Source: Yeosuana aquiaggeris (GTDB taxonomy: Bacteria > Bacteroidota > Bacteroidia > Flavobacteriales > Flavobacteriaceae). From it: a stretch of DNA of 64,000 bases. Of the stretch, positions 43,278 to 50,873 are shown one piece after another. The position numbers and the translations under genes are program-made. The stretch is from NCBI RefSeq assembly GCF_044003965.1, contig NZ_JBAWKC010000007.1, forward strand, positions 1 through 64,000, written 5' to 3'. The notes below the pieces were generated by a model that saw only the letters and a program-made list of their open reading frames with translations, was not told where the DNA came from and made no database searches. The stretch's first letter is position 1; each line of letters opens with the position of its first letter.

Positions 43278-44477
43278 ATGGCTTTTAATCCCGCAAACAA
43301 TATTCAGGATTTACAATACTTCGGAGAATTTGGGGGTGTAAACCCTTCAATTTCAGATTCATCAACCTATACTTTTCTATCAGCAAAAACGATGTTTGAT
43401 ACCTTTGAAGGCAATGCTGAAGGCTGTTACTTATATTCCAGACATTCGTCTCCATCTAATTTATACCTTGGTGAAGCTTTAGCAGCAATGGAAGGCACCG
43501 AAACTGCTAATGTCTCAGCTTCTGGAATGGGCGCTATTACCCCAGTACTTTTGCAACTTTGTCAGGCTGGGGATCATATCGTAAGCAGTCGCACTATTTA
43601 TGGAGGAACCTATGCCTTTTTAAAGAATTTTATTCCTAGAATGCAAATAGAAACCTCCTTTGTTGATATTACAAAACTGGAAGTGGTTGAAGCTTCTATC
43701 AATAAAAACACAAAAGTTCTTTATTGCGAATCTGTTAGCAATCCGCTTCTTGAAGTTGCTGACATTGCCGCTTTGGCTAAAATTGCCAAAAAGCATCATC
43801 TAAAATTAGTTGTTGATAACACGTTTTCACCACTTTCTATTTCACCGGCTATATTAGGTGCTGACGTGGTCATTCATAGTTTAACAAAATTCATCAACGG
43901 ATCCAGTGATACTGTAGGCGGCGTCGTTTGTGGTACTCAAGAATTTATAAATGATTTAAGAAATGTTAATAATGGCGCTTGTATGCTGTTAGGCTCAACA
44001 ATGGATAGTTTAAGAGCGGCCTCTGTTTTAAAGAATTTAAGAACATTGCACATCAGAATAAAGCAACACAGTAAAAACGGCTTATATCTAGCTCAAAGAT
44101 TTGAATCTGATGGCTTAAAAACGGTTTATCCTGGATTAAAATCCCATCCATCTCATGAATTATTTAAAAGTATGATGCATCCTGATTATGGGTTTGGCGG
44201 CATGCTCACTATTGACGTAGGTTCTTTAGACAAAGCCAATGAACTCATGGAACTTATGCAAAACAAAAATCTGGGTTATTTAGCGGTAAGTTTAGGTTTC
44301 TACAAAACATTGTTTAGTGCCCCAGGCTCTTCTACTTCAAGCGAGATTCCTGAAGAAGAACAAAAAGAAATGGGCTTAAGTGATGGATTGATCCGTTTCT
44401 CTATTGGACTGGATGATGATATTGAAAGAACGTATCAAATGATGCATCAATGCATGACGCAACTCAATATTTTATAA
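43278..44477 (+). CDS. PLP-dependent Cys/Met metabolism enzyme, probable methionine gamma-lyase
   Basis: 399 residues. Fold-type I PLP enzyme with ASGMGAITPVLLQLCQAGDH, SRTIYGGTYAF, LYCESVSNPLLEVAD, VVDNTFSPL and PLP lysine Lys204 in HSLTKFINGSSDTVGG. The family covers methionine gamma-lyase, cystathionine beta/gamma-lyases and gamma-synthase. The neighbouring divergent Lrp-type regulator and the following transporter suit amino-acid catabolism, hence the methionine gamma-lyase preference, but sequence alone does not settle the substrate. Followed by a strong terminator. Confidence 0.85.
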   Translation: MAFNPANNIQDLQYFGEFGGVNPSISDSSTYTFLSAKTMFDTFEGNAEGCYLYSRHSSPSNLYLGEALAAMEGTETANVSASGMGAITPVLLQLCQAGDHIVSSRTIYGGTYAFLKNFIPRMQIETSFVDITKLEVVEASINKNTKVLYCESVSNPLLEVADIAALAKIAKKHHLKLVVDNTFSPLSISPAILGADVVIHSLTKFINGSSDTVGGVVCGTQEFINDLRNVNNGACMLLGSTMDSLRAASVLKNLRTLHIRIKQHSKNGLYLAQRFESDGLKTVYPGLKSHPSHELFKSMMHPDYGFGGMLTIDVGSLDKANELMELMQNKNLGYLAVSLGFYKTLFSAPGSSTSSEIPEEEQKEMGLSDGLIRFSIGLDDDIERTYQMMHQCMTQLNIL

Positions 44478-44504
44478 AAAATAAAGTTTTAATTTTTAGT
44501 ATAT

Positions 44505-44535
44505 AAAAGCCAAAAGGTTCCTTTTGGCTTTTTGC
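44505..44535 (+). terminator. Intrinsic terminator after the methionine gamma-lyase-like gene
   Basis: Perfect 13-bp arms AAAAGCCAAAAGG (44505-44517) and CCTTTTGGCTTTT (44520-44532), then further T. Confidence 0.9.
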
Positions 44536-44600
44536 TTGTATTTGCAATTTCTAATCTAAAAGCGTAACATTACACTTCAAAATTAAAATGACACTTTTAC

Positions 44601-46082
44601 ATGAAGAGCCAGGACATAACACCAAGAGTACCTCAAGACGAACATATTGTTGAAAATAAGGAATTAAACATCTGGGAGGCACTTATTCCTGTGTTTGCAT
44701 TGGTAGGTATGCTAGCCTATAACGTTTATACTTATGGTGAAGATGCTCTGAGTGGTTCTAATCAATTTGTATTATTATTAGGAGCTGCTGTTGCAGCTAT
44801 AGTTGGGATATTTAACAAGGTGAAATTTGAACAAATGGTTGAAGAAGTTGCTGAAAACGTAAAATCCACAACAAGTTCTATACTTATTTTATTAATGGTA
44901 GGAGCATTAGCGGGGACATGGCTTATTAGCGGTATAATTCCAACTATGATATACTATGGATTACAAGTTCTAAACCCAACCATCTTTCTTGCAGCCTGTG
45001 TTGTTATTTGTGCTATAATTTCAGTTGCCACAGGAAGTAGCTGGACCACCTCTGCAACGGTTGGAATTGCCTTAATTGGAATTGCTGATGCTTTAGGAGT
45101 TCCATTGGGAATGACTGCCGGGGCCATCCTTTCTGGCGCTTACTTTGGCGACAAAATATCGCCTATGAGTGATACTACCAATTTAGCACCTGCAATGGCT
45201 GGAACGGACTTGTTTACACATATACGATATATGTTATTCACAACGGTGCCAACTATTACCGTTACACTTATTGTATTTGTGATTATTGGTTTAAATCTTG
45301 AAACGAAGGGTTCTGCAGATACCCATGAAATTCTTGAATCCATCGAAGCTGCTATAAATGTAAGCCCGTGGTTATTCGTTGTTCCTATATTAGTCATCAT
45401 CCTCATCGTAAAAAAAACACCTCCATTAATTGCCCTTTTAATTGGAACAGTTTTAGGAGGAATAGCAGCATTAATTTTTCAACCAGACATCGTTACCTCT
45501 GTTGGTGGCGGCACGTCTTTAGATTTTTCAACTGGGTATAAGGGCATCATGAATGCCATAACAACAGACACTTTTATTCCAACGGAGAACGACGCTTTAA
45601 AAGGCTTATTTAAAGCAGGTGGTATGGCTAAAATGATGGGAACCATATGGCTAATCCTTTGTGCAATGACTTTTGGAGGTGTAATGGATGCTATAGGAGC
45701 ATTAACCACTATTAGTAAAGCTTTATTAAAACTTTTTCATACAACCTTTGGATTATTTGCCAGTACGGTAGCCAGTTGTCTCGCTTTAAATGTAACAGCA
45801 AGTGACCAGTATTTAGCCATAGTGGTACCTGGCAAAATGTATGCAAAAGCTTTTAAAGATAAAGGACTAGCTCCAGAAAATCTATCTAGAACTTTAGAAG
45901 ATAGTGGAACAGTCACATCGGTCTTAGTTCCCTGGAATACCTGCGGTGCTTACCAAAGTGGTGTTTTGGGGGTTGACACCTTACATTATGCAGGTTATGC
46001 TATATTCAATTGGCTAAGTCCGTTTACAACCTTATTGTTCGCTGGCCTGAATATTAAAATTCGACAACTCGTAAAAAAATAA
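44601..46082 (+). CDS. NhaC family Na+/H+ antiporter
   Basis: 493 residues, about 11-12 transmembrane segments. NhaC features: SVATGSSWTTSATVGIALIGIADALG, GAILSGAYFGDKISPMSDTTNLAPAMAGTDLFTHIRYM, and VTASDQYLAIVVPGKMY … EDSGTVTSVLVPWNTCGAYQSGVLG. Exchanges sodium for protons (some homologues exchange malate/lactate or amino acids). It is separated from the preceding gene by a terminator, so it is a unit of its own. Sodium handling fits a marine organism. Confidence 0.93.
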   Translation: MKSQDITPRVPQDEHIVENKELNIWEALIPVFALVGMLAYNVYTYGEDALSGSNQFVLLLGAAVAAIVGIFNKVKFEQMVEEVAENVKSTTSSILILLMVGALAGTWLISGIIPTMIYYGLQVLNPTIFLAACVVICAIISVATGSSWTTSATVGIALIGIADALGVPLGMTAGAILSGAYFGDKISPMSDTTNLAPAMAGTDLFTHIRYMLFTTVPTITVTLIVFVIIGLNLETKGSADTHEILESIEAAINVSPWLFVVPILVIILIVKKTPPLIALLIGTVLGGIAALIFQPDIVTSVGGGTSLDFSTGYKGIMNAITTDTFIPTENDALKGLFKAGGMAKMMGTIWLILCAMTFGGVMDAIGALTTISKALLKLFHTTFGLFASTVASCLALNVTASDQYLAIVVPGKMYAKAFKDKGLAPENLSRTLEDSGTVTSVLVPWNTCGAYQSGVLGVDTLHYAGYAIFNWLSPFTTLLFAGLNIKIRQLVKK

Positions 46083-46142
46083 ACATCCTGGCTTACTGAA
46101 ATATTTTTTGACTTAGTTAAATATTGATAATTTTAAAACCAT

Positions 46143-46616
46143 CTACTTTTGAAGTAAATCAATTATGTCATTAAATCCTTTTTGTTGTGCATGTTGAAGA
46201 GCAGTTTTTCCTTCATTGTCCTTAATAGTACCATCTGCCTTTTTAGAAAGTAATAACTTCAAACTATTAATCTGATTATACATTGCAGCGAAAATTAAAG
46301 ATGTTGTTCCATTATTATTTACTGCATTTACATCAGCCCCATGTTCAATTAAATAAGTTGCAAGACTCTCATTACCTTTGAAAGAAACACCGATTAAAGC
46401 CGTATTTCCTGAAGCGTCCCTTGCATCAATAGGTGCCTTATGTTCTATTAAACTTTTTGCAATATCTTCCTTATCAAAATAGGTTGCAAATATTAAAGGC
46501 GTAAACCCTCTGGTATCTTTTACATTTACTAAGTCCGGATTTCGTTTTAGCTGTGCTTCAACATTCGTTTTATTACCAGATTGAATGGCGTGAAAAAAAA
46601 GTTCAATTTCGTTCAT
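46143..46616 (-). CDS. Ankyrin-repeat protein downstream of katG
   Basis: 157 residues made of about four ankyrin repeats (NVKDTRGFTPLIFATYFDKEDIAKSLIEH, DARDASGNTALIGVSFKGNESLATYLIEHGAD, NAVNNNGTTSLIFAAMYNQINSLKLLLSK, KDNEGKTALQHAQQKGFNDIIDLLQ). No signal peptide, so cytoplasmic. It follows katG on the same strand after a 73-bp gap with a terminator-like hairpin. Ankyrin proteins encoded beside catalases (AnkB with KatB in Pseudomonas aeruginosa, Cj1386 with KatA in Campylobacter jejuni) are needed for full catalase activity; a similar helper role is inferred here. Confidence 0.9.
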   Translation of the reverse strand: MNEIELFFHAIQSGNKTNVEAQLKRNPDLVNVKDTRGFTPLIFATYFDKEDIAKSLIEHKAPIDARDASGNTALIGVSFKGNESLATYLIEHGADVNAVNNNGTTSLIFAAMYNQINSLKLLLSKKADGTIKDNEGKTALQHAQQKGFNDIIDLLQK

Positions 46617-46636
46617 ATAAATAATGTATTAAAGAA

Positions 46637-46669
46637 AAATGGGATAAGCTTGGAGTGCTCATCCCATTT
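46637..46669 (-). terminator. Terminator or attenuator between katG and the ankyrin gene
   Basis: AAATGGGAT (46637-46645) and ATCCCATTT (46661-46669) pair perfectly, with a further 3-bp inner stem; on the minus strand the stem is followed by a T-rich stretch. It would reduce but perhaps not abolish read-through from katG. Confidence 0.65.
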
Positions 46670-46689
46670 AGTATATCAACAATTTAAAA

Positions 46690-48900
46690 TTACTTTAAAT
46701 CAAATCGATCTAAGTTCATCACTTTTGTCCAGGCGGCCACAAAATCTTTAACGAATTTTTCCTGACCATCATTAGCACCATACACCTCAGCTACAGCTCT
46801 CAATTCAGTGTTTGAACCAAAAATAAGATCAGCTCGTGTTCCTGTGAACTTTAATTCACCATTTCGACGGTCACGGCCTTCAAAAATTCTGTCATCCTTT
46901 GAAGTGGCACTCCAAGTATAGGTGAAATCTAAAATATTTGTAAAGAAATCATTAGTTAAACTTCCAATATTATTTGTAAATACTCCGTAATTGGAACCAT
47001 CATAATTAGCGCCTAATACTCGTAATCCACCAACAAGAACCGTCATTTCAGGGATTGATAATGTTAAAAGATTAGCCCTATCTACTAACAAATCTTCAGC
47101 AGCAACATTTAATTCTGATTTCATATAATTTCTAAAACCATCCGCTAATGGCTCTAAATAACCAAAAGATTCTGAATCTGTTTGCTCTTGTGAAGCATCA
47201 CCTCTTCCTTGTGTAAACGGTACTTTTATTTTATATCCAGCGTTTTTTGCAGCTTCTTCTACTCCCACAACTCCAGCTAAAACAATTAGATCTGCCATTG
47301 AAATAGATCCATTAAATCCTTTTTTAATGCCTTCTAATACGGCTAGAACTTTGTTTAATTGTTTCGGATTGTTTACCTCCCAACTTCTCTGTGGTTCTAG
47401 ACGAATACGTCCACCGTTGGCACCTCCGCGCATATCTGAACCTCTGAATGTTGAAGCTGAAGCCCAGGCAGTTCTGACCAATTGAGAAATTGTAAGACCT
47501 GAAGATAAAATCATCTTTTTTAAGGAATCTATATCTGCATCACTCAATGTATAAGAAACGGCAGGAATTGGATCTTGCCATAATAATTCTTCTTTTGGCA
47601 CTTCAGGACCTAAATAACGAGAAATTGGTCCCATATCTCTATGTGTTAACTTATACCACGCTCTAGCAAAAGCATCCTCAAATGCTTTATGGTCTTTATG
47701 GAATTTTTGGGAAATTTTTAAATAGGTTGGATCCATTTTGAGTGCCATATCTGCAGTGGACATCATTAAGGCTTGTTTACCGTTTGGATCTCCAGCTTTT
47801 GGTGCCATTCTAGCATGAGACGCTGCTGTTGGTGTCCATTGGTGCGCACCTGCAGGGCTCTTAGTTAACTCCCAGTCATAATTTAATAAAACTTCAAAAT
47901 AATCATGATCCCATTTTGTTGGATTTGGTGTCCAGGCACCTTCTAAACCACTTGTAATGGTATCATCTAGAACACCTGTTCCGTAAGAGTTTTTCCAGCC
48001 AGTACTCATTTGTTCAATTGGTGCTCCATGCGGTTCTGGTCCTACGTATTTAGCAGGATCGGCAGCTCCATGTGCTTTTCCAAAGGTATGACCACCGGCC
48101 ACTAAAGCCACTGTTTCTTCATCATTCATTGCCATACGTCCAAAGGTTATTTTAATATCATGAGCAGACTTTAAAGGGTCTGGCACGCCATTAGGACCTT
48201 CTGGATTTACATAGATTAATCCCATGTGCACAGCTCCTAAATGCCCTTCCAAATCTCCATCACCAGTATCATAACGCTCATCATTTCCAAGCCATTGATT
48301 CTCTGATCCCCAATAGATATCCTGTTCTGGTTCCCAAACATCTTCACGACCACCCGCAAAACCAAATGTTTTAAAGCCCATAGACTCTAAAGCACAGTTA
48401 CCAGCAAGAATCATCAAATCCGCCCAAGAAATTTTCTTACCATATTTCTTTTTTATTGGCCACAATAATAAACGAGCCTTATCTAAATTGCCATTATCTG
48501 GCCAGCTATTTAAAGGGGCGAAGCGCTGTGTTCCTGAACCAGCACCACCTCTTCCGTCACCAACACGATAAGTACCGGCACTATGCCAAGCCATTCTAAT
48601 CATAAATGGTCCGTAATGTCCATAATCAGCAGGCCACCAGTCTTGAGAATCGGTCATCAAATCAATAACTTCTTGCTTAAGCGTTGCAAAGTCAACACTT
48701 TTAAAAGCCTCTGCATAATTAAAGTCTTCTCCCATTGGATTTGACTTCACTCCATTTTGTCGTAAAATGTTTAATTTTAACTCATTAGGCCACCAATCGC
48801 GATTACTAGTACCTCCACCGGCAGGCTTTTTTTGTGTTCCACTTAAAAATGGGCATTGACTGGCATCACCTTTCATGTTATTATTCCCTTTGTTCTCCAT
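46690..48900 (-). CDS. katG: Catalase-peroxidase KatG
   Basis: 736 residues, normal two-domain length. Haem enzyme that removes hydrogen peroxide. The N-terminal active site has Arg-Trp-His in IRMAWHSAGTYR (about residues 100-110), and the proximal His in VAGGHTFGKAHGA (about 273). The Met-Tyr-Trp adduct residues are all present: Trp in MAWHSAG, Tyr in HMGLIYVNPEG and Met in FGRMAMNDEE. No signal peptide (starts MENKGNNNMKGDASQCPF). A palindrome about 60 bp upstream may be the peroxide-sensing operator. The ankyrin gene behind it is a likely partner. Confidence 0.98.
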   Translation of the reverse strand: MENKGNNNMKGDASQCPFLSGTQKKPAGGGTSNRDWWPNELKLNILRQNGVKSNPMGEDFNYAEAFKSVDFATLKQEVIDLMTDSQDWWPADYGHYGPFMIRMAWHSAGTYRVGDGRGGAGSGTQRFAPLNSWPDNGNLDKARLLLWPIKKKYGKKISWADLMILAGNCALESMGFKTFGFAGGREDVWEPEQDIYWGSENQWLGNDERYDTGDGDLEGHLGAVHMGLIYVNPEGPNGVPDPLKSAHDIKITFGRMAMNDEETVALVAGGHTFGKAHGAADPAKYVGPEPHGAPIEQMSTGWKNSYGTGVLDDTITSGLEGAWTPNPTKWDHDYFEVLLNYDWELTKSPAGAHQWTPTAASHARMAPKAGDPNGKQALMMSTADMALKMDPTYLKISQKFHKDHKAFEDAFARAWYKLTHRDMGPISRYLGPEVPKEELLWQDPIPAVSYTLSDADIDSLKKMILSSGLTISQLVRTAWASASTFRGSDMRGGANGGRIRLEPQRSWEVNNPKQLNKVLAVLEGIKKGFNGSISMADLIVLAGVVGVEEAAKNAGYKIKVPFTQGRGDASQEQTDSESFGYLEPLADGFRNYMKSELNVAAEDLLVDRANLLTLSIPEMTVLVGGLRVLGANYDGSNYGVFTNNIGSLTNDFFTNILDFTYTWSATSKDDRIFEGRDRRNGELKFTGTRADLIFGSNTELRAVAEVYGANDGQEKFVKDFVAAWTKVMNLDRFDLK

Positions 48901-48959
48901 TATTTTAAATTTTAATCGTTTAGTTTCAATGTCATAAAATTAAGAAATTATAACCTGAT

Positions 48960-48973
48960 TTGTATCAATACAA
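48960..48973. promoter_or_regulatory. Palindrome TTGTATCAATACAA upstream of katG
   Basis: Arms TTGTAT and ATACAA are perfect, centre CA. It lies 60 bp before the katG start, in the promoter region. It could bind a peroxide-responsive regulator, but the sequence does not match a consensus I can name with certainty. Confidence 0.35.
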
Positions 48974-49044
48974 GATTTTTATAAATTATATTTCTATTGA
49001 TAAAATTTATTGAATCTATTAAATAAAATAGTTTTTTCTAATAA

Positions 49045-49074
49045 AAAAGCATCTTCTATTAAGAAGATGCTTTT
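49045..49074 (-). terminator. Intrinsic terminator of the fasciclin gene
   Basis: Perfect 13-bp arms AAAAGCATCTTCT (49045-49057) and its complement (49062-49074), loop ATTA, T run on the minus strand. Confidence 0.88.
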
Positions 49075-49097
49075 ATTACTAGCAATTAACTAATTTT

Positions 49098-49616
49098 TTA
49101 AGGTAATAAAACAGTATCAACCACGTGAATGGCACCATTTGTATTGTCAAGGTCTGCAGCGATTACTTTAGCTGAATTGCCATTAGCATCTGTAATATAC
49201 ACAGAACCAGCATTCAAAGTAGCGATTAAATTACCACCATTTACCGTTGGAATCATTGCCTTACCATTATTTTTGTTAATTAATCCGATGACGTCAGCGG
49301 CCATAAATTTTCCAGCAACAACATGATAGGTCAAGATAGATTTTAAAGTTTCTATATTCTCGGCTTTCAATAAAGATTCTACAGTTCCTTCAGGTAACTT
49401 TGCAAAGGCCATATTTGTAGGAGCAAATACAGTAAAAGGTCCATCACTTGATAAAACTCCAACCAAATCCGCGGCCTTAACAGCAGCTACTAAAGTTGTA
49501 TGTACTTCAGATCCTACGGCAGTTTCAACAATATTTTTAGTTTGAGCAAATCCTGAGATACTTAATACAAGTAAACATGACATTAAACCTGTTTTGAATA
49601 AATTTTTCGTTTTCAT
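49098..49616 (-). CDS. Secreted fasciclin (FAS1) domain protein
   Basis: 172 residues: signal peptide ending SGFAQ (about 25), then a single FAS1 domain with the two conserved blocks LVGVLSSDGPFTVFAPTNMAFAKLP and, at the end, NGAIHVVDTVLLP; YHVVAGKFMA lies between. FAS1 proteins mediate surface adhesion in many organisms; in Flavobacteriaceae they are small exported proteins of unclear role. Promoter-like TAAATTTG precedes it. Confidence 0.93.
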   Translation of the reverse strand: MKTKNLFKTGLMSCLLVLSISGFAQTKNIVETAVGSEVHTTLVAAVKAADLVGVLSSDGPFTVFAPTNMAFAKLPEGTVESLLKAENIETLKSILTYHVVAGKFMAADVIGLINKNNGKAMIPTVNGGNLIATLNAGSVYITDANGNSAKVIAADLDNTNGAIHVVDTVLLP

Positions 49617-49644
49617 AGTTTTCTTTTTAAATTATTTTGTTTAA

Positions 49645-49671
49645 CAAATTTATGTTTTTATTAAACATAAA
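49645..49671 (-). promoter_or_regulatory. Predicted fasciclin -7 element overlapped by an inverted repeat
   Basis: TAAATTTG on the minus strand (49645-49652) matches TAnnTTTG. It overlaps an inverted repeat TTTATGTTT (49649-49657) / AAACATAAA (49663-49671) with a 5-nt loop, which could be an operator. Confidence 0.35.
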
Positions 49672-49824
49672 TGTTTTATTTATTATAACTTTAACTAAAA
49701 TCGTTAATTTATTTTTCTTTTAGAATAACATAAAAAAGCCTTCTTTGAATTTTAGATATTGCGGAAGAAACAAAATTTATTCCATACCTTTATACACTAT
49801 AAAAAATGTAAAATAAAATATATT

Positions 49825-50331
49825 ATGGCAAATATAACTTTGGGCGGAAACGCAGTAAAAACTTCAGGAAACTTACCAAAAATTGGGACTCAATTAGCCG
49901 ATTTTAAATTAGTAGATGTGGACTTAACCACAAAAACCTTATCTGATTTTAAAGGAAGTAATCTTGTTTTAAATATTTTCCCAAGTGTAGGTACGGGAAT
50001 ATGTTCTGCTTCTGTCAGAGCGTTTAACAAATCTGCCGGGGAACTTAAGAACACCAAAGTACTTTGTATTTCCAGAGATTTACCTTTTACTCAAAAAGCA
50101 TTTTGTGCTGCTGAAGGCTTAGAAAATGTCATCATGCTTTCAGACTTTAAAAATGGGGATTTTGGAAAAACTTATGGTTTAATAATGATTAACGGTGGTT
50201 TTGATGCCTTACTTTCAAGATGTGTTATCATAGCTGATAAGTCTGGTAAAATTATATACACAGAACAAGTTCCAGAAATTGCCCAAGAACCAAATTATCA
50301 GGCAGCTTTAGACGCTTTAAAAAAAGCATAA
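49825..50331 (+). CDS. tpx: Thiol peroxidase (Tpx, atypical 2-Cys peroxiredoxin)
   Basis: 168 residues from ATG at 49825, chosen over a start 66 bp upstream because the family begins MANITLGGNAV. Reduces hydrogen and alkyl hydroperoxides using thioredoxin. Peroxidatic Cys60 lies in SVGTGICSASVR (threonine three residues before the Cys retained) and resolving Cys94 in QKAFCAAEGL, the usual Tpx positions. It is followed 18 bp later by dgkA. The divergent fasciclin gene and nearby katG make this a small peroxide-defence neighbourhood. Confidence 0.96.
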   Translation: MANITLGGNAVKTSGNLPKIGTQLADFKLVDVDLTTKTLSDFKGSNLVLNIFPSVGTGICSASVRAFNKSAGELKNTKVLCISRDLPFTQKAFCAAEGLENVIMLSDFKNGDFGKTYGLIMINGGFDALLSRCVIIADKSGKIIYTEQVPEIAQEPNYQAALDALKKA

Positions 50332-50349
50332 ATTAATTATTCTTAGTTA

Positions 50350-50718
50350 ATGAATAAAAAGAAATCCTTTTTTATCAGTCGATTAAAAAGTGTTGGATTT
50401 GCTTTTAGAGGCGCTTATTTTCTTTTAAAAACAGAAGCAAGTATTCAGGTCCAATTTGGAATCTTTTTGTTACTTGTTGTTTTAGGCTTTTGTTTAAATA
50501 TATCAACAACTGAATGGCTTATTCAATTTCTTGCTATTAGTATTGTAATGAGTATTGAAGGAATTAATACAGCTGTTGAAGAACTTGCGAATTTTATTCA
50601 TCCTGAAAAACATAAAAAAATCGAATTAATCAAGGATATTGCTGCTGGAGCCGTTTTTATGGCTTCTATTTTTGCTATCATCATTGGTTTAATTATTTAC
50701 ATACCCAAAATAATTTAA
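50350..50718 (+). CDS. dgkA: Diacylglycerol/undecaprenol kinase family membrane protein (DgkA-type)
   Basis: 122 residues with three membrane helices. Signature EGINTAVEELANFIHPEKHKKIELIKDIAAGAVFMAS holds the catalytic and metal-binding residues of prokaryotic DgkA. It probably phosphorylates undecaprenol or diacylglycerol at the inner membrane; which one cannot be read from the sequence. A weak hairpin (GGCCA 50751-50755 / TGGCC 50762-50766) lies after it. Confidence 0.9.
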   Translation: MNKKKSFFISRLKSVGFAFRGAYFLLKTEASIQVQFGIFLLLVVLGFCLNISTTEWLIQFLAISIVMSIEGINTAVEELANFIHPEKHKKIELIKDIAAGAVFMASIFAIIIGLIIYIPKII

Positions 50719-50845
50719 TTCTTTTATACGTAAAGATTTAAAAAAAACCAGGCCATTCTAGTGGCCATTTTAAACAATGTTGAATGGTTCAATAATATAG
50801 TTTTGCAATTTTTTAAAATATAGTTTCGTTAATGGTAGTAATTTG

Positions 50846-50853
50846 TATTTTTG
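50846..50853 (+). promoter_or_regulatory. Predicted -7 element of ftsK (TATTTTTG)
   Basis: Exact TAnnTTTG match 20 bp before the ftsK ATG; the -33 element is weak (TTTCG at 50824-50828). Confidence 0.4.
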
Positions 50854-50873
50854 TTTAAAATAACAACGCATAA

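Noticed and set aside
50751..50766. Terminator after dgkA (GGCCA/TGGCC)
   Set aside because: Only 5-bp arms and a weak T run; too little to call a terminator.
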